In this document: piece after piece, positions 53,808 to 63,203 of the stretch
Numbering within the stretch: position 1 is the first letter of the stretch
Layout of the letters: the number at the start of each line of letters is the position of its first letter
DNA from: Segatella copri
GTDB taxonomy: Bacteria; Bacteroidota; Bacteroidia; Bacteroidales; Bacteroidaceae
Length of the DNA: 64,000 nt
Reading direction: 5' to 3'
NCBI RefSeq assembly: GCF_019249795.2
Contig: NZ_CP156891.1
Location: 1,154,001 to 1,218,000, forward strand
The notes under the pieces: model-generated
Told to the model about the DNA's origin: nothing
Database searches by the model: none
Seen by the model: the letters and a program-made list of their open reading frames with translations, nothing else
Translations under genes and position numbers: made by a program

Positions 53808-55877
53808 TTATCTCTTTCTACTCTTGGCACTGATTGACTTCTGTAGATGCAGGTCCTCAGCCCCACTCACTTCTGTGGAAGTCTCACCAAGCCAACCACA
53901 CATTTGATTCTGTGCACTATACACTCTCACGAAGTCGATGTGGTCGAGTGCCACTGACTTGCGATTCTTATCAACTGCCCATGAAATATCGAAGCTACAG
54001 CCATCGATGTCGCTATTGCTCACATTGTCAACATATCCATATCGGAAGGCATCACAAATCCAATGGGTTCCAGTGCCGCTGGTATCATGACCATTACGTG
54101 GCAAAAGGGTACCCTCGAAACGCAATGGACTTGACAGCCACAAAGGGAAATATTCCTGGGCATGAAAAGTGTTGCGATTAACAACTCCACTCTTGCCCTG
54201 ATTGTCTGTCCACGGAATATCTTGCATGGCATCCTTGGTATAGGTTATCTCATAGCCATGTACCACCTTGCCCACACTGTCAACATCAGCACTACCCGAA
54301 AGTTCATACCAAGGATCGTCGGGCAAACCATTGCCATTCACATCCTGCGACACCATCACGATGCCAGGCTCACTATTGTCCTTGAAAGCATTGCCCTTGA
54401 TGTAAAGGTCTTTCTCACCTTTCACATTCGCTATAGAATGATCGAAATGAAAGGTGATGTAACCACCATAGGCACCCAGGCTCACCAAACCACCCTTGTC
54501 ACCGCCGATGGCTTCGGTACATTTCCTTGCCATCGTCTTAGCATCGTCACCCTCCTCATACTGAGGCAGGGTGTTGATGAACTGTCCCGGTGCGGGCATA
54601 TACTCGTCCACCGCCAAGATATACTTGCTATACTCCTCGGCTGGTTGGCTCGGATCCGACGATGACAACTGAGGTTTGCGATAAACAAACGAAGCCTCAG
54701 CCGGAATATCACCTGTCCATACTCGCCAGTCGAAGGTGCCGTCTGCCTTGAAATGAAGCAATTCGCCACTTGATACGTAATTTTTAGCATCCATCAGGTA
54801 GAAATCTTTCTTCTGAGGATTGACGATGATGCCGTATGGCATCTCGATGGATTGTATCTCCGGAGCACTAGACAAGGAATGAGCAATTACCTTGTGTTGG
54901 CTGACATTCACGATACCATACTCTATCGAATTTTTCTTTGAAGTCTCATTCCACTGCACACCTATATAATATAGTGAATCGCCCACGATACACATGTTGG
55001 AGACCGGCACTTCCAGTTCACCTCCCTTTTCCATCTGCCCTGCAGCATTAGGCTTGAGCCAATACAATCGTGAAGGCACCTCCTTGTAGTCGCCTCGGGA
55101 ACTCACCCATAGCTGTCCATACTTATCGGCACGACAGCGATGCAAGTTGATTGCCACATCAATCTTCCGCTCCTCCTTAAAGGTCGTGAGGTCGATGACG
55201 CTCACCGTACGATCGTAGTTGGGATTGCGATAACCGCCACTGTTGGCAACATACAGTTTGCCATGCACAACAGCCAATTCATCGGGCTGATAGCCCACCG
55301 TCACCTTGTCCACTACCTTCATGGTCAGCGTGTCCACCTTATAAACAGCTCCCACTTCGGCATCCTGGCGCATATTCACAGGAGCCACATAGGCACTCAC
55401 ATAGGCAAATCCCCCATCAAAGGCAAGGTATCGACAGTTGGGGATGTCTATCTTCGCTACTTTTTTGCAAGTATAGGCATCTGCCACCTCCACCTTGTTG
55501 GAGCAGTTGATGACCATCCACAGTTTGGAGCCATATATCTTGATATCATTGCCAACATCACCCAGTTCCTTAATCTCGTTAGGATTGCGTTCAGAGTAGA
55601 TGTTGCGATGATAAATGACGTTTTCACTATTATCACCCGACAAATCCAGATAGTCGAGGGTAGCCTTGTTGCTGCCCATATTGCCCTGGTTGAGCAAGTA
55701 GAGTCCCATGACATCGCCCTTCTCTGCCTTACTGCCTGTATCCTCAGGCTCAGATGAGATGACGGTGTCGCTATCCCGACACGACTGCATACATAGAGCC
55801 AGAAAACAAAGCAAGGCTAAGAACCAAGACTTCGCCAGATTGGGTTGATGATATATCTTATCCTTCATTTTTTTCAA
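53808..55877 (-). CDS. btuG: BtuG-like surface lipoprotein with extra C-terminal domain
   Basis: 689 residues. Lipobox Cys33 (LCMQSC). About 50-390 form a seven-bladed YncE-like beta-propeller (blade motifs such as VYKVDTLTMKVVDKV and VSVIDLTTFKEERKI). About 395-680 form a second domain seen in Bacteroides as separate cell-surface proteins (EYMPAPGQFINT, GYITFHFDHSI, DGCSFDISWAVD). BtuG binds B12 tightly and hands it to BtuB. The start overlaps the btuB stop by 4 bases. The fusion is unusual compared with the stand-alone propeller. Confidence 0.8.
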   Translation of the reverse strand: MKKMKDKIYHQPNLAKSWFLALLCFLALCMQSCRDSDTVISSEPEDTGSKAEKGDVMGLYLLNQGNMGSNKATLDYLDLSGDNSENVIYHRNIYSERNPNEIKELGDVGNDIKIYGSKLWMVINCSNKVEVADAYTCKKVAKIDIPNCRYLAFDGGFAYVSAYVAPVNMRQDAEVGAVYKVDTLTMKVVDKVTVGYQPDELAVVHGKLYVANSGGYRNPNYDRTVSVIDLTTFKEERKIDVAINLHRCRADKYGQLWVSSRGDYKEVPSRLYWLKPNAAGQMEKGGELEVPVSNMCIVGDSLYYIGVQWNETSKKNSIEYGIVNVSQHKVIAHSLSSAPEIQSIEMPYGIIVNPQKKDFYLMDAKNYVSSGELLHFKADGTFDWRVWTGDIPAEASFVYRKPQLSSSDPSQPAEEYSKYILAVDEYMPAPGQFINTLPQYEEGDDAKTMARKCTEAIGGDKGGLVSLGAYGGYITFHFDHSIANVKGEKDLYIKGNAFKDNSEPGIVMVSQDVNGNGLPDDPWYELSGSADVDSVGKVVHGYEITYTKDAMQDIPWTDNQGKSGVVNRNTFHAQEYFPLWLSSPLRFEGTLLPRNGHDTSGTGTHWICDAFRYGYVDNVSNSDIDGCSFDISWAVDKNRKSVALDHIDFVRVYSAQNQMCGWLGETSTEVSGAEDLHLQKSISAKSRKR

Positions 55878-57865
55878 AAGTTATATTCCAATGTCAGCAT
55901 ATAATTGCGCTTCGGCATCGGATAGTTAAGTATCACGTCATAATCCTGACTGAAGATGTTGTTGACATCCAGTCTTGCCGACCATCTCCTGGCATGATAA
56001 ACCACGCTCATGTCGTGCGTATACCAGGGCTGGAGATGGTTGTAGAGGATGTTCTCTTGCTGCGAATAACGTTCACCGGAATAGATGAAGCTATACGCCA
56101 AGTCCAACTCTCGCCATGACAGACCCAAGATTGCTGACCCACTGTGCCATGGGATATAAGGTATCTGGTCCTTATAATAAGAGGTATTGGGATCGGTCAC
56201 GTCGCGAGCATCCTGATAAGTGTACTGCAAGCGGGCCGTAACTTTCCAATCCTTGGCTGGCTCCAGTCCCACTTCTGCCATGGCATCGACGCCCTTGATG
56301 TGTACCTTGCCCAAGTTGAGCATCGTCCAACGGAATTGCTGTCCCTTGGGATAAGCTACAATTTTGTCGTACACCGTATTGTAATAGCCATCCACCTGTA
56401 AGCGGAAATGGTCGACGATGCCTTGCTTCCAATCCTTGTTCAGCACAAATCCCAGGTCATATTGCAATGCCGACTCTGGATTCAACTTACTGTTACCCAT
56501 ATCTGCATAGTAGAGGTCGTTGAAGGTCGGCATGCGGAAGCTTTTCTTAGCGAAGGCCCTCACTGCCAGCAACTTGGATTCGAACGGATAGACATTTACA
56601 AAGAATGCTGGCGTCAGTGTGCTGCGAGATGACGAAGACGCCCCATACTTCACATGGTCCTTGACCACCTGCTCCACCAACGAGGCTTGTGCCTGGATGC
56701 GTGATAACGTCAATGCCGTGGCTAACGACACGAAGTTGGAGTAACGATGAGGGAAAGCAAAGTCCACCATATTGGCATTCAACTTGTTCCACTTGAAGTC
56801 ATAGCTCATTGAGACACTCCACTTTGACAATATCTCATAGACATTCGAAGTGGAGAAATACATCTCCTGCTGACGATAGGTATTGTCTACATGTATCTGC
56901 GTCTCATCATTATTGACATAGCGCGTCACATAATAGGCATACTTAGCCAATGCCTTGGTAGAGAATTTGTCACCAAATGACTTTTGGAATACAGCCTGTC
57001 CGAAGGTATTGTGGTCCCACTGGCGTTCGCCTCGTCGCCACACATTATTGACGATGGCACCAGGTATTCCCCTTTCCGAATGGTAGGTATATGCCTTCAC
57101 GTTCCAATATCCATCGGCAATGCCTCCCCTCACATTTTCCTCAACACGGAAAGCCCAGATGTCACCATTGTGGCGCACGGCGGTGGTATCATAAGCCACC
57201 GTATTATCTTCGGTCACTCGCCTATAACGAAACTTATAGCGACCGCTCGATGTCAGCACACCTGTACTTAACGAGGAAGATATATGATCGGAGAGTTTCT
57301 GCTCCCAAAGCGATGAAAACCGGAAGGTATCGCTCGACCCATACTTAGCCCTCACCAACAAGTTGTATCGCCTGCCCATCATGAAGCGGGGAGCCTTGGT
57401 ACGGATATAGACGGAGCCAGCATTACCAAAGTCGCTCGCTGGTTGGAAGATGGCACTACGCTGACCGTTGTAGAGCGAAATCTCCTCCACATTGTCGAGC
57501 GAGAACTGCCCCAAGTCTATCTGCCCGTTCTGTGCATTGCCCAGTTCGATGCCGTCATAGAAGATACCCAAGTGATTGGTACCCATACTGCGAATGTTGA
57601 CTGTCTTGATGCCACCCACGCCTCCATAATCCTTGAGCTGCAGGCCCGAGAAATAACGCAAGGCATCGGCTACCGACAAGGAATTCAACTTTTTGAGTTC
57701 CTCACCTCCCAATGTCTGTGATGGAATAGTTTCCCTGGATATCAATCGTGAGGTAACCACAACCTCTTGGATGTGATGCACTCGTACAGAGTCCTGCGTT
57801 TCGCCATTGGCAAAGGCAGACCCTGCAACAACACCCAGCATGGCTATTGCAAACAATCTTTTCAT
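55874..57865 (-). CDS. btuB: Cobalamin TonB-dependent receptor
   Basis: 663 residues. Signal peptide (about 1-19), TonB box-like VVVTSR near residue 34, plug (about 40-150) and barrel ending LTLEYNF. It is the first gene after a cobalamin riboswitch and overlaps the BtuG-like gene by 4 bases, so transport of B12 or related corrinoids across the outer membrane is well supported by context. Confidence 0.9.
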   Translation of the reverse strand: MKRLFAIAMLGVVAGSAFANGETQDSVRVHHIQEVVVTSRLISRETIPSQTLGGEELKKLNSLSVADALRYFSGLQLKDYGGVGGIKTVNIRSMGTNHLGIFYDGIELGNAQNGQIDLGQFSLDNVEEISLYNGQRSAIFQPASDFGNAGSVYIRTKAPRFMMGRRYNLLVRAKYGSSDTFRFSSLWEQKLSDHISSSLSTGVLTSSGRYKFRYRRVTEDNTVAYDTTAVRHNGDIWAFRVEENVRGGIADGYWNVKAYTYHSERGIPGAIVNNVWRRGERQWDHNTFGQAVFQKSFGDKFSTKALAKYAYYVTRYVNNDETQIHVDNTYRQQEMYFSTSNVYEILSKWSVSMSYDFKWNKLNANMVDFAFPHRYSNFVSLATALTLSRIQAQASLVEQVVKDHVKYGASSSSRSTLTPAFFVNVYPFESKLLAVRAFAKKSFRMPTFNDLYYADMGNSKLNPESALQYDLGFVLNKDWKQGIVDHFRLQVDGYYNTVYDKIVAYPKGQQFRWTMLNLGKVHIKGVDAMAEVGLEPAKDWKVTARLQYTYQDARDVTDPNTSYYKDQIPYIPWHSGSAILGLSWRELDLAYSFIYSGERYSQQENILYNHLQPWYTHDMSVVYHARRWSARLDVNNIFSQDYDVILNYPMPKRNYMLTLEYNF

Positions 57866-57944
57866 CTACTATTATGTTTTTATCTTCATTCAAAAGCCTA
57901 ACCCACGAGGCTCAATGATTTCATCCTCCATCACTTTCTGATGG

Positions 57945-58145
57945 TAGAGATGGCAACGGCAGGTCTTCTGACTTGCGTCCTCAAACTCATGGCAAGCGGT
58001 CTTCCCGAAAAATTGTCAGTGACCATGGTGCTTGCCGCAATAAGACGCTTACAGCAGCGGGACTGTCCGGGCTTCTCACCCGATTCCCTTTTAATCACTA
58101 CGCACTCATCCTGCCTGAGGCGGCAGAAGGTGGCAGCAAACCAAT
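57945..58145 (-). promoter_or_regulatory. Cobalamin riboswitch
   Basis: The minus-strand transcript carries the B12 box CAAGTCAGAAGACCTGCC (57959-57976) and, upstream, GGTGAGAAGCCCGGAC and AGTCCCGCTGCTGTAAGC, the hallmarks of the cobalamin element. It lies about 80 bases ahead of btuB. B12 binding should lower expression of the transport operon. The gap 57866-58245 holds nothing else besides the promoter. Confidence 0.93.
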
Positions 58146-58152
58146 TGCGGGT

Positions 58153-58161
58153 GCAAAGTTA
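58153..58161 (-). promoter_or_regulatory. Promoter -7 box of the riboswitch-btuB transcript
   Basis: The minus strand reads TAACTTTGC; the start point would be near 58146, just before the riboswitch. Confidence 0.7.
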
Positions 58162-58245
58162 CTATAAAAAAATGAATAAAAAGATAACTTTATCCGCTTT
58201 TTTATTCCAGCAAGGATAAAATTATCTTTTTATTCAGAGTTCAGT

Positions 58246-58884
58246 TTATTCTTTTACGATTTCCAGGAGTTCTGCGAAATCATCGATGATCCATTCGGCA
58301 GAGGCGAGCTGCTGGCGGTTTCCGTTGCCATAAGTCACGGCACAGGCCTTGCAGCCGGCATGATGCGCCATATCTACATCGAAGTTCATATCGCCCACCA
58401 CGAGGGTTTCATCTGCCGTTCCCTTCATCTCCTTCAATGCCTTGAAGACCATATCGGGTGCCGGCTTCGCATGCTCCACATCATCGCCTGCAACAATGGA
58501 AGAGAATATATCCTCCAGCTGCATCTGATGTACGTATCCATCCAGCGAGCAATGGTTTCGACTGCTGGCCATACCCAATACAAACCCACAGCGATGCAAC
58601 TCTCTCAGGGTTTCTATTACGTGAGGAAAGGGCTGCACGATCATCGTCATCTTGTTCTCCAGGAAGATTTCGCGATAGGTTGCTGCGCATTCCATTCCCT
58701 CCTCAGCACTCATTCCGAAGAGCGAAACGAAGGCCTCATCCAATCGAAGACCGATGGTCTTGGCACAAGCCTCCTCCGATTTCACTTCCAGCTTTCTTGC
58801 ACGCATCGTATCCTGCAGAGTCTTCACTATGAGACTCTGCGAATCGCCGATGGTTCCATCAAAATCAAAAATTATATACTTCAT
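58246..58884 (-). CDS. HAD-family phosphatase (phosphoglycolate phosphatase-like)
   Basis: 212 residues. DFDGT (7-11) carries the nucleophile and acid Asp; a cap (about 15-80), motif II ASSRN, and motif IV VGDMNFDVDMA follow. Substrate is likely a small phosphoester; assignment within the family is not possible. It precedes nothing on its strand; the glycerate kinase is 51 bases upstream with its own promoter. Confidence 0.88.
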   Translation of the reverse strand: MKYIIFDFDGTIGDSQSLIVKTLQDTMRARKLEVKSEEACAKTIGLRLDEAFVSLFGMSAEEGMECAATYREIFLENKMTMIVQPFPHVIETLRELHRCGFVLGMASSRNHCSLDGYVHQMQLEDIFSSIVAGDDVEHAKPAPDMVFKALKEMKGTADETLVVGDMNFDVDMAHHAGCKACAVTYGNGNRQQLASAEWIIDDFAELLEIVKE

Positions 58885-58911
58885 TATTCTTACCTTATTT
58901 GAAAACGGTCA

Positions 58912-58919
58912 CAAAGGTA
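58912..58919 (-). promoter_or_regulatory. Promoter -7 box of the HAD gene
   Basis: The minus strand reads TACCTTTG, 28 bases upstream of the start. Confidence 0.55.
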
Positions 58920-58935
58920 CAGATAATAACTGAAA

Positions 58936-60024
58936 CTACAAAGCAAATTGCTCACGAATTGCCTTTATTATGTTATTACGAGCCACTTCTGGCTTCATCG
59001 CCTCAACCAATGGCATTTCTTCAGGAGTAACCTGAACAACTCTATCAAATCCTGCATCCAGCATAGCCTTTCTATCGCTAACTCCGCCCGATACTAGCCA
59101 GATTTTCTGATTGGTAACATGCTCCAGAATTCTTTGCGGCAACTTCCCCATCAAGGTCTGACGGTCGCTATGACCTTCGCCCGTAATCACGAAATCAGCA
59201 TCCTGAATGAGCACATCAACCTCTATTTTCTCTAAAAGCAGTTCAGCCCCTGGACGAGCCTCTGCATTGAAATATTGCAGGAAAGCATAACCCAGTCCTC
59301 CGGCCGCACCAGCCCCAGGAGCCTCACTTCTATCATATCCGAAATGCTTGGCACTTACCTCGGCAAACTTCCTCGCCCTATCATCCAACATCTGCACCAT
59401 CTTAGCATCAGCTCCCTTCTGAGGGGCAAAAACATGAGCCGCCCCATTTTCGCCGCAAAGCGGGTTGGTAACATCCGAAGCCAACACAAAACTGCATTCC
59501 TGGCGGATTTTCTTCCAGTCGTCGCCCATCGCCTTGAGCATTCCAATGCCGCAATCGGATGTGGCGCTGCCACCCAAGCCCACGATGAAACGTCGCACGC
59601 CCCGGCGATAAGCATTCATAATCATCTCGCCCACGCCCCAGGAAGTAGCCTTCATCGGGTTGCGCTGTTCAGGCTCAATCAGAGCCAGTCCGGCGGTCTG
59701 CGCAATCTCGATAATCGCCGTATCATCCACGATTCCGTATTCCGCCTCAATCCATCTCATCAGCGCATCATGGGCATGAATCCTCACTCGCTCTCCCTTC
59801 ATCGCCGAAAGAAAAGCATCGAGCATTCCCTCTCCACCATCACTCATTTCCAGGGTAATAATTTCGGAAGAAGCAGCATCCGCATTCCATTCCTTCACTC
59901 CCGAAGCAATCGCCTCATTTACCTCTCTGCTCGAAAGGCAACCCTTATAAGAGTCGCAAGCAATTATTATCTTCTTATATCCAGCCCCATCCATCAGTCT
60001 GAGGCCATCATTTTTCCTATCCAT
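58936..60024 (-). CDS. glxK: Glycerate kinase
   Basis: 362 residues. KIIIACDSYKGCLSS (near 19-33) and GLGGSATSDCGIGML are family signatures. It phosphorylates D-glycerate. The family starts close to the KIIIACDS strand, so Met11 may be the real start rather than the ATG at 60022-60024. Next to the phosphatase, which may act on a related compound. Confidence 0.9.
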   Translation of the reverse strand: MDRKNDGLRLMDGAGYKKIIIACDSYKGCLSSREVNEAIASGVKEWNADAASSEIITLEMSDGGEGMLDAFLSAMKGERVRIHAHDALMRWIEAEYGIVDDTAIIEIAQTAGLALIEPEQRNPMKATSWGVGEMIMNAYRRGVRRFIVGLGGSATSDCGIGMLKAMGDDWKKIRQECSFVLASDVTNPLCGENGAAHVFAPQKGADAKMVQMLDDRARKFAEVSAKHFGYDRSEAPGAGAAGGLGYAFLQYFNAEARPGAELLLEKIEVDVLIQDADFVITGEGHSDRQTLMGKLPQRILEHVTNQKIWLVSGGVSDRKAMLDAGFDRVVQVTPEEMPLVEAMKPEVARNNIIKAIREQFAL

Positions 60025-60086
60025 ATCCTATTTATATTATATCATTCCAAGAATCATCGCCTATCAAGCGATTTCCCTTTCAGCCC

Positions 60087-60095
60087 GCAAAATTA
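60087..60095 (-). promoter_or_regulatory. Promoter -7 box of glycerate kinase
   Basis: The minus strand reads TAATTTTGC, 62 bases upstream of the start. Confidence 0.55.
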
Positions 60096-60211
60096 GCCAT
60101 TATTCCTGAAACCACAAACCTTTTTTGGAAAAACTTTCAAAAACAGATGCTTCAGATAAGAGCTGATAGAAAAAAGAGGTTAAAACATTTGGCTATTAAA
60201 AAGATTCCTCG

Positions 60212-60220
60212 TATTTTTGC
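60212..60220 (+). promoter_or_regulatory. Promoter -7 box of the 60259 gene
   Basis: TATTTTTGC with TTTG 20 bases upstream. Confidence 0.6.
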
Positions 60221-60258
60221 AGTAGATTTTTCAAAGGTTTTCTAAAGGTTAAAGGCTT

Positions 60259-60534
60259 ATGTGCAAATATGAAGAAATAGAAGGTTGGCGACTCTCGAAT
60301 GGCAAGACGATTCGGGAAATCAACAATGCCGTACACGATGAGGTGGAACGAATCTACCTGGAAGCGTGGGCGAAAGGTATTTCCGTGCCGTATTTTGAAA
60401 ACGGAAAAACCTATCTTGCTAATCCTGATGGAAGCGATGTAGAAGCAACTCTTGATTTTGCGACACGCGAATATACTATCATAAAACAAGTTGCAGCTCC
60501 AGGAAAGGGGAAAATGAGTTACTTGCTCCATTAA
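60259..60534 (+). CDS. Unknown 91-residue protein
   Basis: Unrecognised. 91 residues, no signal peptide, ATG at 60259, 38 bases after a consensus promoter, which supports expression. The first part is helical, the second strand-rich. A decayed or very short frame follows directly. Confidence 0.6.
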   Translation: MCKYEEIEGWRLSNGKTIREINNAVHDEVERIYLEAWAKGISVPYFENGKTYLANPDGSDVEATLDFATREYTIIKQVAAPGKGKMSYLLH

Positions 60535-60535
60535 T

Positions 60536-60652
60536 TATTTATGTGTTGCCATTCACATCGAGAAATCAGGCAAGCATCAGATAACAGATCACCCAGCCGA
60601 GTGGTTCGACAAATACTTCAAAGAAGCATTCGATGCGCTTGTTGATGGATAG
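60536..60652 (+). pseudogene. Protein-like fragment after the 91-residue gene
   Basis: In the +1 frame, sequence with protein character (HIEKSGKHQITDHPAEWFDK) ends at TAG (60650-60652) but lacks a start codon. It may be the end of a second gene or of a frameshifted longer version of its neighbour. Confidence 0.3.
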
Positions 60653-60676
60653 GAAGAATAGTTCTTTTACAAGATT

Positions 60677-61408
60677 CTAGCAAATCATTTTATACCCAAT
60701 TCCCCTCACATTGATGATTCTGATATTTTCATCGGCAGATAACTTGTGGCGGAGCTTGGTGATGAAAACATGGAGACTGCGGGAATTGAAGAAGCTGTCA
60801 TCGCCCCAGAGTTGCAGGAGAATATCCTTGCTCTCTACCACATTGTTCTTGCTCTCCACAAGCATGCGAAGGATTTCTGATTCACGATGTGACAGTTCTG
60901 TATCTTTACCATCCAACTGCAGAATCTGACTGGTAACATTCAGGCGATAACGACCGATGGAGAGCCATTGATCAGCAGCATCCGGATTATCAGGAGAAAC
61001 ATTCCCCCCTTCCTGTTCTTCAGAAGAAATATTTCCTGCAGAAGCCCGATGACAAAGCGACTTAATACGGACGATGAGCTCCTGGATGGCAAACGGCTTC
61101 TTCAGATAATCATTGCCACCCAATTCAAATCCCTCTACCACATCATTCACCGCCGAACGAGCCGTGAGGAAAAGCACAGGAGTACGGGAATCTGTCTTGC
61201 GGATACGGCGCACCATCTCGAAACCATCCATTTTGGGCATCATCACATCCGCAACCAGCACATCAGGCTTCTGGTCATCAAACATACGAAGCCCCTCTTC
61301 GCCATCATGCGCAGTGCGCATCTCGAAGCCCTGCGCCTCCAAGGTGTCGCTCAGAATCATCGCCAAGGATGTTTCGTCTTCTACCAGTAATACTTTTATC
61401 TTATTCAT
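60677..61408 (-). CDS. rprY: Response regulator RprY (OmpR family)
   Basis: 243 residues. Receiver domain with phospho-accepting D54 (LVADVMMPKMDG) and a C-terminal OmpR-type winged helix (about 140-243). Length, neighbour kinase and sequence match RprY of Bacteroides, implicated in tetracycline-related and oxidative-stress responses. It lies 76 bases downstream of rprX; the spacer contains TTTAC-rich repeats. Confidence 0.88.
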   Translation of the reverse strand: MNKIKVLLVEDETSLAMILSDTLEAQGFEMRTAHDGEEGLRMFDDQKPDVLVADVMMPKMDGFEMVRRIRKTDSRTPVLFLTARSAVNDVVEGFELGGNDYLKKPFAIQELIVRIKSLCHRASAGNISSEEQEGGNVSPDNPDAADQWLSIGRYRLNVTSQILQLDGKDTELSHRESEILRMLVESKNNVVESKDILLQLWGDDSFFNSRSLHVFITKLRHKLSADENIRIINVRGIGYKMIC

Positions 61409-61484
61409 TTTTTACTTTTTACTTTTAAGATTAAGACTTGGGAGACCAGCGATGGAATCGCTGGGAACGGGGGTGCAAAGGGGA

Positions 61485-63008
61485 CTAGGTTCCTTTTACC
61501 TTTTTACCTTTAAGAAAATGCAGGGTAAAGCAGCTTCCTTTTCCCGGATCGCTTTCTACGGAAACAGAACCGCCCATTTTCTCCATCAGGCTCTTGACAT
61601 AGAAAAGGCCGAGACCATAGCCCTTGACCGTATATTTATTGCCATCCGTCACCCGATAGAACTTGTCGAAAATATAAGGCAATTTATCGTGGTCAATACC
61701 GATTCCATTATCTGATACGGAAACCAGCACTTCATCCTCGGCTTTTTGGAAAGCCTTGATTTCTATATTCACGCTATCTTCAGAATACTTGATGGCATTG
61801 TCTATGAGATTGCTCACGATGTTTGAGAAATGCATCCGGTCGGCATGAACCATCAGATTTTCCGGTTTTACGGACAACGAAATATTCACCTTTTTATCCG
61901 TTCTTTCTTCTGATTTCACTTTCAGCTGATGCTGGGAGATTAATGGTTCAATCACCTCCTTCATTGGAACTTCCACAATATTGAGAAGCATCGATTTCCG
62001 TCGTTCCATACTCATCGACAGAATCTGTTCCACCAATCCGCTGAGCGTCTTCAACTGCTTCTGGGCGATGGTGAGATACTTGCGCGCCTTATCAGGATGC
62101 TGGAGCATTCCGTAGTTCAGCAGGGAGTCGGTGGCAGCATAGGCTACGGCTATCGGAGTCTTCAATTCGTGCGTGATATTATTGGTGAAATCACTTTTCA
62201 TCTCATCAAGCGTCTTCTGCTTGAGCATCGTATGAATCAGGAACCAGAAGACGAAAGCCAGGATGAGCATGATGAAGAGCGATGTGGCAAGGATGCCTGC
62301 CATCTGGCTGAGCACAGTCATCGTAAGCGGCTCTAGGGTAAGGACATATTTCTCCTCATTCGCCTCCCCCTCATTACAAACCACATATTGGTATTGCTTG
62401 GCATTGGCGGAAGGCACATACCCCTTCGTCGTCACTTTCGCCAAAACCTTCTTTTCTGCAAAAAGCTGAATCTGATGCGGAAGCGGATGAATATCGTCGC
62501 CCACCAACAAACTGTCTGAAAGCATCTTGGCAACCCATGCACTGTCATAGTCATTGATGTCAGGTTTGGCGATTTCATTCAATTTGCCAAACAGCGCTTG
62601 TTGCACCATAGTTGCCAGCTTGCCCGACATCATCATCATCAATTCCTGGTCCTTGTCATCTTCACGACGCTTCTCTTGCTTGGTAAAAGTTGTTTGAACA
62701 GACTGAACGATCTTTCCTCCACGAACCTTTTTCACCTTTACCTTTTGATCAATATCATCGTCTTCATCCATAGAAAAAGCAACAGTACCCGTCAGTTGTC
62801 TATGAGGCCCTTTATCATCATTGCGCAATCGTTCGATTCGCTTCTTCATCTCCATGAAGTGAGCGTACTCCATTCCACCCTTAATTTTCGCTTCAACCTC
62901 CTTTTCCTGAGACTGATAAAGCCCCACGAGCCAATAGGTCTGATATGCGAAGATGCAGACCAGAGCCGTGATGACGAGCGTAACTATGTATTTAAGATGT
63001 AACTTCAT
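61485..63008 (-). CDS. rprX: Sensor histidine kinase RprX
   Basis: 507 residues. Two membrane helices (about 7-27 and 235-260) bracket a periplasmic sensor region. HisKA with His280 (THELKTP) and an ATPase domain with DNAIKYS, DNGIGID and GYGLGLFY follow. It phosphorylates RprY. The -7 box at 63013-63021 lies only 5 bases before the ATG, which would give a leaderless or nearly leaderless transcript. Confidence 0.88.
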   Translation of the reverse strand: MKLHLKYIVTLVITALVCIFAYQTYWLVGLYQSQEKEVEAKIKGGMEYAHFMEMKKRIERLRNDDKGPHRQLTGTVAFSMDEDDDIDQKVKVKKVRGGKIVQSVQTTFTKQEKRREDDKDQELMMMMSGKLATMVQQALFGKLNEIAKPDINDYDSAWVAKMLSDSLLVGDDIHPLPHQIQLFAEKKVLAKVTTKGYVPSANAKQYQYVVCNEGEANEEKYVLTLEPLTMTVLSQMAGILATSLFIMLILAFVFWFLIHTMLKQKTLDEMKSDFTNNITHELKTPIAVAYAATDSLLNYGMLQHPDKARKYLTIAQKQLKTLSGLVEQILSMSMERRKSMLLNIVEVPMKEVIEPLISQHQLKVKSEERTDKKVNISLSVKPENLMVHADRMHFSNIVSNLIDNAIKYSEDSVNIEIKAFQKAEDEVLVSVSDNGIGIDHDKLPYIFDKFYRVTDGNKYTVKGYGLGLFYVKSLMEKMGGSVSVESDPGKGSCFTLHFLKGKKVKGT

Positions 63009-63012
63009 GCTT

Positions 63013-63021
63013 GCAAAAGTA
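63013..63021 (-). promoter_or_regulatory. Promoter -7 box of rprXY
   Basis: The minus strand reads TACTTTTGC, directly in front of the start codon. Confidence 0.5.
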
Positions 63022-63140
63022 ATAAAAAAGAAGATAAGTAAGATACTTTTCAGGGAATTATTTCTGATTTGATAAGACTAAATAACACTTCTGATAAGAC
63101 TTGATAATCAAAATTCCTTGCTGACACGAGATTTTTACAG

Positions 63141-63149
63141 TACTTTTGC
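63141..63149 (+). promoter_or_regulatory. Promoter -7 box of the 63204 gene
   Basis: TACTTTTGC, about 55 bases before the ATG. Confidence 0.6.
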
Positions 63150-63203
63150 AACCGAAATCGGGAGCTTTTTTTTCCGAAAGAACGATAAAAAGATAAGAAG
63201 AAT

